Below are positions 23,110 through 34,090 of a stretch of 64,000 bases of DNA, piece after piece (positions within the stretch are counted from its first letter, which is position 1; each line of letters starts with the position of its first letter). The stretch is taken from the NCBI GenBank assembly GCA_030386875.1, contig CM059576.1, positions 69,315,581 to 69,379,580 of the forward strand. The letters run 5' to 3'. The translations under genes were made by a program, and so were the position numbers. Source of the stretch: Morinoia aosen (Eukaryota; Arthropoda; Malacostraca; Amphipoda; Talitridae). Under the pieces are notes generated by a model. That model was not told where the DNA came from and did not search any database. It was given only the letters and a program-made list of their open reading frames with translations.

Positions 23110-24346
23110 CTTTACAATTCTAGGCTCCTACATTTTGTATTTGAATACCATAGATCTAAATATCATGTTCTGATATTCCAATCTCCCGCGGAGTAAGAAA
23201 CCCCATGTCTTAGATTATCTCTATTTTATATGCTGTATTTTAAAAAGTTCTATTATATACGGATTCTGTTTTCGTTGTCGATATTATAACCTTTTTGTTG
23301 TTTTACTTGCCCCATGGAAATGTTTTGTCCATCAGTAGTTCGCGAAGTGCGAGAACTTTTTGATAATTCAAAGAACCAATTTAATTGATCACTTGCGAAT
23401 ATTTTATTAATACATTTATCGGAGAGTTTTCATATTCAAAGCATTTTTCAGCAGCGTGCCTCGAGAAAAATATGACACGAGATAGTTAAATTCTGGTATT
23501 GAAATCCGTAGATTTTTCTCTATCATCAAATTATTAAACTATTTTAAATTAAAAACTATTAAATCTCTACTATACACGGATTATGTATTCTATCCTATAG
23601 AAATGCTTCGTTCATGTTTCGCTAGAATTAAGGAGACTAATTAATTCGATTGCGACTAAAACCAAATTGCACGCTTGTTGATTGATTAGATTAAATTGAA
23701 TTAGTTACTTATTGATTATTCTACTTACTTTCTATATTTAATTTACTTGAACTGAAATAAGTTAATTTAAATCGTAGGACGGTTTGAACTTGCCATTTGT
23801 AGTATTGTATTGTTTGCGTATTAAAATTTATATTCTATAACTTCAGTTGATTTATTCAGTACGCGTTTTGATGTTTGATTTTGATATTTTGATATGTTAA
23901 ATTGTGCGATGTATCTTTTGTATCCGAAATATTTGAAGAATCCACGAATTCTATTACGAATAACGGACATTCTAAAAGCAGTTGATAAATAACTTAATGA
24001 TGAATGAACAAATTGTTTGAGCTAAATGCATAGAGTGATTATTTGGCTGATTATAGATAATAAATCTGGTATTGAATTGACACTAATATATAATATAGAC
24101 ACTAAAAATTGTTACAAGATGTAGGATTACCGTTGAAATTTGTTTATGATGACAGCAAAGGCCATACCTGTCTACCTCTGTTCATAATTTGGAAGCTTAT
24201 ACGTTCTGATTCTGAATTTTGTTATACATTTTGATCGGTTCGAATTAATTAGACGGATTGTAAGATTACTTGATAGTCACAGGAAAATCAAGTTGATTAA
24301 ATACCGATTTAAAAATTTTTATTGTAATAAAGAATTTTTAAAATTG
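23110..24346 (+). other. E1 3' region without ORFs
   Basis: About 1.2 kb of AT-rich sequence between the MGN gene and the polypurine tract. I see no coding potential and no strong repeat. E2 has a similar AT-rich region of about 1.7 kb in the same place, so an untranslated 3' region seems a shared property. Confidence 0.5.
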
Positions 24347-24360
24347 TGAGGGGAGCATAA
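24347..24360 (+). promoter_or_regulatory. E1 polypurine tract
   Basis: TGAGGGGAGCATAA lies directly before the 3' LTR, the place where plus-strand synthesis is primed. The equivalent site in E2 reads TGAGGGGGACTAA on the minus strand, so the core TGAGGGG is shared. Confidence 0.65.
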
Positions 24361-24362
24361 TA

Positions 24363-24683
24363 TGTGCGCCCGCCGCCTATATGAATAGAGTAGGCGAGAG
24401 ATATCGTCGTTCATTGTTGGTGCGCTGTCGTGGAGATCACGTTAGAAAGAGACACCTCTGTTCAGTAGCAGACGCGTTACCATCACGGTGCACTTGTATA
24501 AGATCACAGATGCATTGTAGAAGACTTGTACTAACAAATATCGTCCGACCTCTCTGTTTCTTGTCAACCATCAAACATGTACCTACTCTGGAGTACCAAT
24601 AAACTATGATCACGTCGCTGCTTCGTCACTCTCGAATCCCATCCGCGTTTGGTTACGGCCTAATACTGAAAAGGGCCGGAACA
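24363..24683 (+). repeat. E1 3' LTR
   Basis: 321 bp, identical by eye to the 5' LTR except G for A at 24383. That change alters the TATA-like box (TATATGAATAG). Its AATAAA near 24597 would terminate the element transcript. Confidence 0.93.
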
Positions 24684-24910
24684 AAATTAAAAATATAAAA
24701 AATGATAAAACATGTAAAAATAATCAATAAAAAATTAGAAATGAAAAATTAATAAATAAAAAAAAAACGATCAAAAAAGAATATATGAAACAAAATAAAT
24801 AACAAATAATAAATATGCTAACCTAACCACCTATTCTATCCTATCCAGCCTATTGGATGTGGGGCGTAACCCACGAACTTAGTTTTACACGTATTAAATA
24901 TATAGATAGA
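24684..24910. repeat. Satellite array continues beyond E1
   Basis: A-rich text (to about 24815) and a short CCTAACC/CTATCC tract are followed by a partial conserved module at about 24858-24907 (CACGAACTTAG, then TATATAGATAGA). The parts are the same as at 9965-15670, so E1 inserted into a pre-existing array. Confidence 0.6.
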
Positions 24911-27349
24911 ACGTGCATCAAGTCTGGAATCATCGTATAGTTCTGTGAACTTCTTGATTGTTTTGACGCTGTAATTTAAAGGCATTCTTGTAATACCCGA
25001 AAAAGCATCTACCACTATCGAGGTAGACAATGTAAGGACAAAAAGGATCAGTCGGTTAATTGATTCGCTAATAGGACTCTTTGCTCGAAGTTGTCATCGA
25101 AACTTGCAAATGAAAGTGAACGATGGCGATACTAGGGCGTAAAGAAAAAGAGTGAACTATAATTTACAAAAATCCTTTTCGTAGCTTTAATTAAGATAAT
25201 TCTGGTTCACATCAATGTAACTTTCCAACCGATTGAGAACACCAGTGAGGGTACTTAAACATACCAGTATTTGAGCCCGCAAGGGAATATGTGATACACA
25301 CATGCCCTGCTGGCGAAAGTCTCAAAACACCGTGGCGCCTTTATCAGATTAAAATTCTGGAAGCCAGTGAGGAAAATCTGTTCGGCGAACCGTTAGCCTG
25401 GACGTCTAACGCCTACAAAGACTTGCACTGGGATACATCTTTGAACGGATACCAAATTTAAATTAATGAGATAAGTTGCATAATTTATTGGATCAATTTC
25501 ACTCAAATTGTATTCACTTCTTAAAAATACGTACCGAGATAACAAAATAAAAACTCTTCCTGAACGAGATGTGCCAACCCGAAGTTGTGGTTGGTAGGAA
25601 GGAGATGAATGACGCGTGGAGGAGCAGAGAAAGATAGCATGTAGTAAAGACGGCTACGGTAAGTCGATCGAATGCGTCCGTAATTGATGCACCTGAGCTT
25701 GCTAAGACCGTAGAAATTAGCAGAAAGCACGGCATCCAGTTGAGTAGTGGGTTCAACTAGCATTTCTTATCATCGCTTAGAAGTTCTTATAAATTACATC
25801 CAGTTTCTAGAAATTCATTTAAATTATGAGTATTACTAGTTAATCAATTAAACGTTTTGTTCGTTTTCATCTATGGTGTTAAAATACAAGACTTTGAATA
25901 TACAGGTGATCTTTTGCAAAAATTCTAATTCAGATATTCTCTTGCAGAGGCGAAGAAAGTATTTAGATCTGATTCACCAACAAAATTCCCTTTGAAGAAT
26001 CATTGAACAATCAGTGCAATATTTTTAAAAATTGAGGTTCACTCAAGCCTGTACGTAGTTGTGGTGGTGAGATTTTTCAAATTCCTTATGAATTAGCTTC
26101 TATGCATCTAAAAAAATTACTTGTATCATTAAACGAGGAAACTGTTGATCATCTATGGAAATTATGACACTAACAATTGAATACGAGGGATGTTTTTACG
26201 CGATAAACATGTCTTTTTTTACAGTTCTCCCTCGTGAATTTACTTAGACTCGCTGTATCGTGTTGCAATTATCTCTATTGTCTTGAATTAAAATGGCTTA
26301 GGTTCACGGTCCTAAAAAAATTGCACAGAACAGGTAAGTATATTAGTTACAACAGCATTCAAGTCCTGCAAATCTGTGGTAAATTTTAATCATAGTTCGG
26401 TTATTTTGATACACGGTGTTTCAAATCCCCGAACTCATCATCTCTAAGCCTCTCAATTGGCATGTTTTTCATGACTACCTAAAAGAGTCTGGTTCAATCG
26501 ATGTATATCATGCTGACAACAAAAAGACAAATAAACAAAAATTGAGCTGAGGAGAAGTGAATACTTTTGACATGGTTATTTATGTACAGTATCACTCATG
26601 CGTCAAGCTTGCTGGTGTAGATTAGGATGCTTGGAAAACTCTCACGACCTGACATGGAATAGAGAGAACGCTTCCGGTGATGAAAAGTGACACAACGTTT
26701 TATAAAGAAACAGACTATGTTGTCCTAATGCGTTTACTATACATTCTCAGTTCATTGTGGTTCGTGTTAATGATGTGCATAATTCAAGATATATCAGCAG
26801 CTCAAAAACGGTCAGACTTTAAAACTTTTATTGCATGTTAGTTAATCTTCACATGGAGAGTTTTATTCTGATCAATTTACCGGAGATCATCTCAATGACT
26901 CACTTTTCAAATGGCATTTACTGATGCCTTGATAGAGTGAAGGTTGCTCCTGTCAAACCTGGGTAGTGAGGGAGGAAGTCTAGAATCTCCCATCCTGTTC
27001 TGGACAAGAAGAAACACTGGACTATAAGGGGTTTCGCACTCACGAAACCTCCTCAAGCTCCTAAGTCGAAGTGGAAAATTTAGCTCATCTAAGATAGGCT
27101 ACCCAGTTAGCCTTAAGAGAAAACAATGTAAAGTTTTTTTGTATTTTAGACAATCAAAACACTGGTCATGAGCTCTGATGGTGTCTTAACATTTGAAGCT
27201 ATGGTTCCATGGGCGTAGATGCCAGTATTTTCAATATAACATAAAATCTTTTTTTTTAAGAAATGCAAAGTAACTCTTCTGTTAACCTATCATTCTTCAG
27301 TTTAATCTCTGCACCTAGTACTCACTTATAAGTCGGGTTTGCTTTTCAG
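24911..27349 (+). other. Intronic sequence, no gene seen
   Basis: AT-rich sequence with chance ORFs only. An open stretch at 26225-26333 has a good acceptor (TTTTTTTACAG) and a GTAAGT donor, but its length (109 bp) does not fit the phase of the surrounding exons. Confidence 0.35.
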
Positions 27350-27451
27350 AGACCTTTCGGAAAGAATGAAAAAGACGATGGAAAGCCAACTAATCAGCGT
27401 ATTTAACAGCATCATTCCTGAAATCTCGGTTGATTTACCTTCAATAAATCC
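27350..27451 (+). CDS. Internal exon, microexon-rich gene
   Basis: This 102-bp exon has acceptor GCTTTTCAG and donor GTGAGT. With one leading base it is open and encodes a Met- and Ile-rich amphipathic segment including ERMKKTMESQLISVFNSIIP. It ends with two bases of a codon. The style resembles the exon at 2575. It is separated from the upstream exons by about 22-25 kb of mostly repeat-filled intron. Confidence 0.55.
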
Positions 27452-29346
27452 GTGAGTATCAAACTGAAACCTTTCCTTCAACTAATGCGTGGTTCCAAAA
27501 TCGATTTTAAACAGGCATTATTATTAAAGTTCTTACACATATGCCTACCTCTCTTCAATCCCATATTGCCTCTGTATGCCATCAAAGAGAGCTTCAAAAG
27601 ACGGGAATTTGTTTGAAAACGAATGAAATAATCAAACAAACCTAATTACAAAATCTTTTACATTGATTGCATGTATTCAAAAATATTTTTTTTCACCAGA
27701 ACGTCTAACAATTTACGTAACATTTTTCCCGTACTTAATACTTCGACATGTGTTGAATTGTGAGCCAAGAAAAAAACGCGCCTGTTTAAGTCGCACTGAT
27801 GCGCAAATAATGCACGGTGTAAAAGTAATGTTTCAACTCTGACTTGACCAAAGAATCAGTTTTGACAAAAAGATTTTTCATCGGAGAGGCTAGTTCTTAG
27901 TAGGACCAGCATAACTGTCATTCAAACGGTGTCGCACCTGACCAGATCCTTAAGAAGGGGACTTTAGCATCTGAATGCTAACTGAACATTGGCGGTTGCT
28001 TGATTTAAACCTCTATTCTAGATGAAGCTTGTTATTTGGTACATTGCGAAGGGGCTCGGTAAAAATCGTTTTTCTTTGATCAAAATGTGCATGTCTTGAA
28101 ATAAAATTATAAGCGTTTTCCTATTTAGCAGCTTGTCATGAAAAATTGTAAAATTAGTTTTCCTTTGCAATACATGAAGATATCTTCATCATGCACGAAT
28201 GCTTTTCTAGCTTCAGCTGGCTTAATTAAGATTTTAACGCCAAGCTTAACTCATGTAGGTCCCGTATTTGGTGTGTAGGCAAAATGTGGTGCCGGATATT
28301 GATACACATGCTGCTGAATTTACTGACTGATGCTGGAGAGTTTGACAGAATGCGCCACTGAGAGCGCCGCACCGTGTTTTATATTGGGAAGAAGAGGGTT
28401 ACCACGCATATTGACTGACATTTAGTTCTAGGTATTTTCCAATACACTTTGAAATTCTTCAAGGACGTAACAAAATAAATGTTTCTTAAGTAAAACACAT
28501 ATTTTGTCTTCCAACTTTAGTCTTACCTACGAGTGCAATTCTATGTTACTTCAATACTCCACCATTGCAAATTTCAGACAAAAAAATACTATGAGTATTA
28601 AATTTTGGCAACAAAATGTTGGTAATAACTGACATGAACTTAGTTCGACGCATAGCTATTCTAGGAGTGAAATACTTATGAAATACGCCCATGTCAATTG
28701 AATTTGGAATGACATGTCTACTCTTCATGGACGCATGCTTCAGAAGCGTACATTCCGTTAAACGTATTCTTCCAGCCTAACTTACACTAGTGTTTAGCTG
28801 GATGTTAATTTTTATTTCTATTTCTTTACTGCTGATACCTATCATTCAAGGAAAACTAGGACTCTCATTCTATTCCATGCGTTTGTCGAGAACTGTAACT
28901 TTATAATTTATGGTAGATTTGAGCTGGAGTAGATTTCATATTGTTACAGGCAAAAAATTAATGCCGATCATTGTAAGTATAAAACAGTTTATATTAGACT
29001 GAGAAAAATTACATATATAACAATCTAAATCGGAGGAAGCATAAACCCAGATTGAGCCCATTTCAAACATCTCCTCATACTACAGACCCGATGAATTATT
29101 CTCTCGTTAAAAAAAAGTAAAATTATTATCGGTGCCCAAGTGGAAGTTAATGTTCACAACAACAGCACAGAGGTTGCTCAGAGCAAATAAGTCAGTCGAA
29201 TAAGTGGAACCATGAATGGGAATTGATGGGTTCAAATTACTTATCTTTATTATACGTTGCTCGTTACAATTGACAACCGACGTACAATTTATTCAATCTC
29301 TCCAGCAGTTGTATGCTCAAAAAGCTCAACATTATTTCATCGTCAG
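27452..29346 (+). other. Intron, no gene seen
   Basis: AT-rich. A 23-bp piece near 28952-28974 has an acceptor and a GTAAGT donor, but its length breaks the reading frame, so it is not called. Confidence 0.35.
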
Positions 29347-29400
29347 CTTAGCATTTCTATCCAATTTTTATACGCAACTAAGCATGCAGAAAGTTTTTAT
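29347..29400 (+). CDS. Candidate 54-bp microexon
   Basis: An acceptor ATTTCATCGTCAG and a GTGAGT donor bound 54 bp. It is open with one leading and two trailing bases and reads LAFLSNFYTQLSMQKVF. Its phase joins the exon at 27350 to the exon at 29749 without a break. Codon content alone does not prove that it is coding. Confidence 0.4.
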
Positions 29401-29748
29401 GTGAGTAATTTTGTCTTTGCCATTTCGCGAGCAGAACATTGAGCGTAAAATGTGAGCTTGATACTTATTTCTTGATACCCTTAGGAAATATCTTAATGCA
29501 CTTCAAATGCAAGACGAAATCGTCCACTTCGTAAGCAAAACAATGACAAACCTTAGGTTAAAGTTTTATTCAGTTAAAAACCGCAAAATTATAAAATTAG
29601 GTAATACAATGCCCACACACTTGGTAGTGTTTTCCTGAAACATTCATGTATAATTTCTCTTAGTATTAAATCTTAATTTGATATATCGAAGTGAAGTAAG
29701 GTTTTGATTTGGGTTGAGTTGACCATTACGAAATGAACCTTGTTTCAG

Positions 29749-30040
29749 CTTTGTGGAAGTACTTCAATACGTCATCCCGGACTTGAGCACCCACAACCGT
29801 ACACTCCTTGAGCCACGCTGGTCTGAAATAAAGGAGGTGCTGGAAGAGATAGGGGCCAACTTCAGCACCTGGCGTGACATGGTGTTGAACTCACCGAAAG
29901 ACACTCGGTTGGTCGAGAGGGCTGCACTGGCCGCCATCAAAAACAATTCCGACTGGAGAATGTTGTCTGGTAAGTTACTGAACATTAACAATGCTAACAA
30001 GTTGATTAAGAAGTTGATACCGCATGATTATTACTTTTAG
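29749..30040 (+). CDS. Terminal exon, microexon-rich gene
   Basis: The best-supported exon of this gene. The acceptor TGTTTCAG precedes a frame with one leading base that runs 97 codons to TAG at 30038-30040. It includes VEVLQYVIPDLSTHN, a Trp-containing central part and KNNSDWRMLSG, and ends PHDYYF. An AATAAA signal follows at 30135. Alternatively a GTAAGT at 29971 could act as a donor, with further exons downstream. All confident exons share the same phase, so they can be combined or skipped without changing frame. I do not recognise the family. In-phase microexons are known in secreted effector genes such as aphid bicycle genes and schistosome MEGs; that comparison is structural only. Confidence 0.6.
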
Positions 30041-30134
30041 AATCGACTGGGAAAAATTATTTATTTTTTGTAGCACAGAGAAACAACTTAAGCAGGTATA
30101 AATATTTATATATATGTGTAATTTCCAACAGAAA

Positions 30135-30140
30135 AATAAA
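30135..30140 (+). terminator. Polyadenylation signal, microexon-rich gene
   Basis: AATAAA lies about 95 bp after the stop codon of the terminal exon, in a suitable position for the 3' end. Confidence 0.4.
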
Positions 30141-30149
30141 AAAGTGCCT

Positions 30150-31430
30150 GTGATCTGTTTCATTGGCGTGAATTACGTTTTACAACACAAACCAAGAGAT
30201 AGCCAGACTTTCAACTTTATTTAATTATGGTCAAGGTTCCTGCCACTCAAAGAAAAGTCAAAAGGTGTTTGTGTCACGCTTTCAATTTTCTTCAGTGAAG
30301 ATCGACGAAACTGACACAACAGTTATATGAGAAAATAGCGATGGCCTTCTAAATAAATTGGAAGAGTTCACAAAGTTGTACCTGCTAAACTAAATATTGT
30401 GTAATACGAGGATCGTCGTGTTAAATTGGTTCACTAGAAGAAAAGTTGCATCAATTTGTGGGTCACTTTCTTTATGAACGTGTATCTCAAATGGACGCAT
30501 CACATTTGTTAACGAGGGTGAGAGTACCGAACAAGAAAAAGTATTTTTCATATCAAGTTTCAGTTGCCTTAGGCTGGTTTTTCCTAAAATCCTAATAATA
30601 ATTTAGATATGCATTTTGAGTTTTAAATAAGATTAACCGATTATCTGACGGCTCACTCCAGATATTGGCAATCATAAAACTATTAATGAAAGTCTTTAAA
30701 GAGGTTTTTTGTCCGTATATTCAGGTAACTAGTATATCACGAAATTAAGTCTGCCAGTGGCACTGACTAGGCACAGTGGTGCACATGATTTTACCACTGA
30801 ACAAAATTGACACTCGATGCATTATTGGTGATGACTTTTCTTAATAAAGCATTTTGGTTACCATAATGCTAACTGAATGAGTTTAAATTTACGTATAACT
30901 GATCTCTTTTAATTTTTAAAAACGCATTTAAATTTTATTACATTGCTTCCAAACGTCATTATTGAACAATATGGTGAGTGTTCGTATTTTCCTACAATTT
31001 TCCGTAACTCACGTACACAATTCACACAATTCGTGCTGCAAACTCTTAGCATGAAACTTTCTGAGATCAAATAGAGACTTATTGAGGTACAAGGAATTCA
31101 CCAAAATCGGCACCTAAGACACATGTCGAAAGCTTCTTAACGTCTCATTTTACCTCAAAAGGAAGAACATGAATAATTATATTATTCTGAAAGTATACTA
31201 GGCTTTAGGTCAGCGCTTTTAGATTAGATATTCCGCAGCTTTCACGATTCCGGAAAAGGTGGCTGAAAATGCGAAATTTTCATAATTTGAAATCATTTAT
31301 ACATTTATAAATATACGAGTTTGTATATATACACAACAACAACAAAAAAAAACAGTTTATTTCCAAGTGGCCACATGAGATACTGCCAACATATTGGATT
31401 TTAAAAGTTTCTTGATATAGGACATCCTAA
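30150..31430. other. Intergenic, no gene seen
   Basis: AT-rich sequence without supported coding, RNA or repeat features. Confidence 0.4.
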
Positions 31431-31439
31431 AACAAATGT

Positions 31440-31655
31440 TCCATACGAGGAGTACTAATTGACAAACCATCCGAGGTGTACGAATAGATAAGCCATACGA
31501 GGCATAATAATAGACAAACTATACGAGGTGTACTAATAGACAAGCTATCAGAGGTGTACAAATAGATAGACCATACGAGGCATATTAATAGACAAAATAT
31601 ACGAGGCGTACTAATAGACAAACCATACGTGGCGTGCCAATAGTCTATCTCTGTC
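31440..31655. repeat. 26-bp minisatellite, about 8 copies
   Basis: The unit is close to GTACTAATAGACAAACCATACGAGGT, repeated with substitutions but constant spacing. Because 26 is not a multiple of 3, the minus strand reads LSISTPR every 26 residues (78 bp). That is a by-product of the repeat and not evidence of a gene. Confidence 0.8.
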
Positions 31656-31659
31656 AAGG

Positions 31660-32949
31660 GTAGTTGAATGAGAAATGAAAAATATGCCCTAAAAATATGC
31701 AAAGCCCTATCACCATCAAAAACACATTCCATATCTTCTCGATATTCACCACAACATCATGCGTACATAGGTACATGGGATAAAATGGAGATACAGTGTA
31801 AGCCAGTAACCACTCATGATTGACAAATGTCTACATAATATTGGCAGAAATGGGTAAACAAACATATACTAAAAATCAAAAATTTATAGCTTGTACAACA
31901 TACGGACAGAAAGATAATTTTACCTCGATTCATATGCTCAAATTGCACTTTATTTCATTAATTATATTTGTCATTAATCCGATTCACAGAGACGCCCTCT
32001 GGGGAAGTGATAGATCTATTTTTGAATCATTTCGCTAGTGCAATAAAATTTATAACCGAATGGTTTTTGCGTAAAGAAATGAAATAGAAACATGTATATC
32101 CATTTGTGTAGATATATATATATATACCTACACACGTACACACACATATTAATATACATACTTATTGAAAATGAAATATAAGAAAAAAATACATATATGA
32201 AATAAAAAGATAAAAACAACCTACCATCTACTACACAGAAAATGACAGTTGAGCTCACTGTAATCCTAAGAAATTTTTCGCAAAACAAGTAACTAAAAGG
32301 AAAAGAAGACTTCGAAAAACATAAAAATGAACTGGTTTTTAATTTCTTCATAGAAATTTTTAAGAAAACTCAGGTTACAGTCAAGAAACAGCACAACTCT
32401 TCAGCATTATACGGACATGTGTACATGGGATAAAATGGAGTAACATTGTGGCCGGATATCACATCTGAGTGGAGAATATTCACAAAAATTGGCACATATA
32501 TAGGTAGATTAGGCAATAATCCAAAGTGATAATTTTATTACAGAAATTTAGAGTTTTTTCCGATTTGAAAGTTCAGTGCCAGTGTGCGCTGAACACATGA
32601 AAAAAAATAAAAAGACTAAATGAAATGCCTAAATTACCCCCCTCCCCCCAGCTCAGCCGAAAATCGATTGAAAACATCTTCGAGAACGATTTTGAAATAG
32701 CGAGACAACGTAGCCAAAATTTAATTCTTTATAAACTTTGCACAACCCTCACATCTATAAACCTGTTTATTGGTGTACACAAAAAATGTATTTTATGGTA
32801 TATTTGTCTTACGGACGTTGAATATTAATACAGAAAAGAGAAATAAATAACAAAATAAAGATGAGGAAATACTCCTAATTATGGAAAGAACGTTCGTTCT
32901 GCTGCATTGAACTGACGGCTGTGGTGCTCATTGTTGTCGACAGAAATAA
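31660..32949. other. Intergenic, one microsatellite
   Basis: AT-rich. A short (AT)n/(AC)n microsatellite lies at about 32110-32160. Two similar texts, TACATGGGATAAAATGGAG near 31771 and ATGGGATAAAATGGAGTAAC near 32421, suggest a diverged duplication about 650 bp apart. No gene is seen. Confidence 0.4.
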
Positions 32950-34090
32950 GTAAGATGAATATACGAATGGCTTAGCAAACGTAAAATGAAATAGTTTCAA
33001 ATTTTCTAACAGAAATTTCAGGAAAATTAAAATTTCTGATAGATGGGAAGTTCACACCAAAATGCTGCAGACCCTGTGACAGAGATGAAAAATGACGTGA
33101 CACATTTACTCTAAATTCTTTTACAGTTTTTGAGTTTTTGATATGCTGGGGAAGCTTGTTCCCCAAAAAAGCTCCAGAAACTGAGAGAGCTTTTTGTCCT
33201 ACGTTAGATGAACGGTAACTGACTAAGACATCGTTCCTCCGATTTGGTCTTTTGTTTGGGATATTAGATGGAAAAATTTTACCACCTCTGCATTACTTTG
33301 GGGGAGGTACAGAGAGGAGAATACTCGTCGAGCTTTTTGGATCATGAATCTGTTCGGTATTGGGATCCAGTCGAGTTTTCTTAAAAGAGGGGTGACATGA
33401 TCGTATTTATTGAAATTTCCTTTGCATACCACTTTGGCAGCGAAGCTTATACATTTTTGCAACTCTTCCTGACGACCTTGAGGTAAATCTCCCCACACAA
33501 GACTGCAGTAGCCCAGACGCGATAAAACTAAAGACTGAATCACTAATAATCTAGATTTTTCGTGAAGTGTGTTCCTAATGCGATGAAAGAACATTAAGGT
33601 TCCGTTAATTTTGTTGCACATTGTTTCGACGTGTGAATTGAAAGTCACATTTTTGTCAAACCAAACACCCAGATTTTTAACCTTATCTACTGGTTCAATT
33701 GTATCGTCTCCAAATGTTAGCTTGAATGGTGGTAAATTTTCAGTCGCATTCTGTGATCCAAAAATATTGCATTACGTTTCACTTGCGTTAAGTTTGAGGC
33801 CATTATGGTCATACCACAATTTCAGATTTCTCAGAAGGATTCCAGCGTTGACTTGTGTTTCTTTCAAATCCGCTGTTGAGCTTGTCATGGCAATTTGTAC
33901 GTCATCAGCATACATTGAGATTTTTGTGTTTGCTGGCATGGTGGGAAATCATTGATGAAAATTGAAAATAGGAGTGGGCCGATGATTGAACCTTGAGGAA
34001 CGCCAAAATTATTTGGGATGAATGATGACATTTTGTTATTCAAGCACACTGCATGAGAGCGGTTTAGTAGGTAGCTTTCAAACACATATA
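32950..34090 (-). pseudogene. Decayed non-LTR retrotransposon, RT C-terminal part
   Basis: Pieces of one reverse transcriptase run in order on the minus strand in shifted frames. About 34085-33950 holds the RT motif GVPQGSIIGPLLFSIFIND. About 33920-33780 holds a YADD-type catalytic motif in another frame. At 33648-33223 lies the typical C-terminal part (MTFNSHVETMCNKING, LSRLGYCSLVWGD). At 33166-32972 a final piece (GNKLPQHIKN) follows. Frameshifts and the lack of an endonuclease show a 5'-truncated dead copy. It differs clearly from the LINE at 5628, so it belongs to another family of the CR1/Jockey-like type. Confidence 0.8.

Larger units (their letters stand above)
15671..24683 (+). mobile_element. 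E1: complete Ty3/gypsy-like LTR retrotransposon
   Basis: The element is 9013 bp, with two 321-bp LTRs that differ at one base by eye and a 4-bp target duplication AAAT (15667-15670 and 24684-24687). The order is LTR, primer site, 1-kb leader, gag, pol (RT, RNase H, integrase), a small NQLWQP gene, a small MGN membrane-protein gene, a 1.2-kb AT-rich 3' region, polypurine tract and LTR. RT before integrase places it with Ty3/gypsy (Metaviridae). Nucleocapsid and protease are missing. It is inserted in the A-rich part of the satellite. The near-identical LTRs imply recent insertion. Confidence 0.93.

Noticed and set aside
25514..25763. Two overlapping 80-codon minus ORFs
   Set aside because: Overlapping frames without motifs, of a size expected by chance in a slightly GC-richer patch.
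26225..26333. Open piece with a strong acceptor and GTAAGT donor
   Set aside because: Its 109-bp length breaks the phase shared by the neighbouring exons, and the protein is not distinctive. It may belong to another transcript.
28952..28974. 23-bp microexon candidate
   Set aside because: Good splice signals, but the length would shift the frame of the terminal exon.
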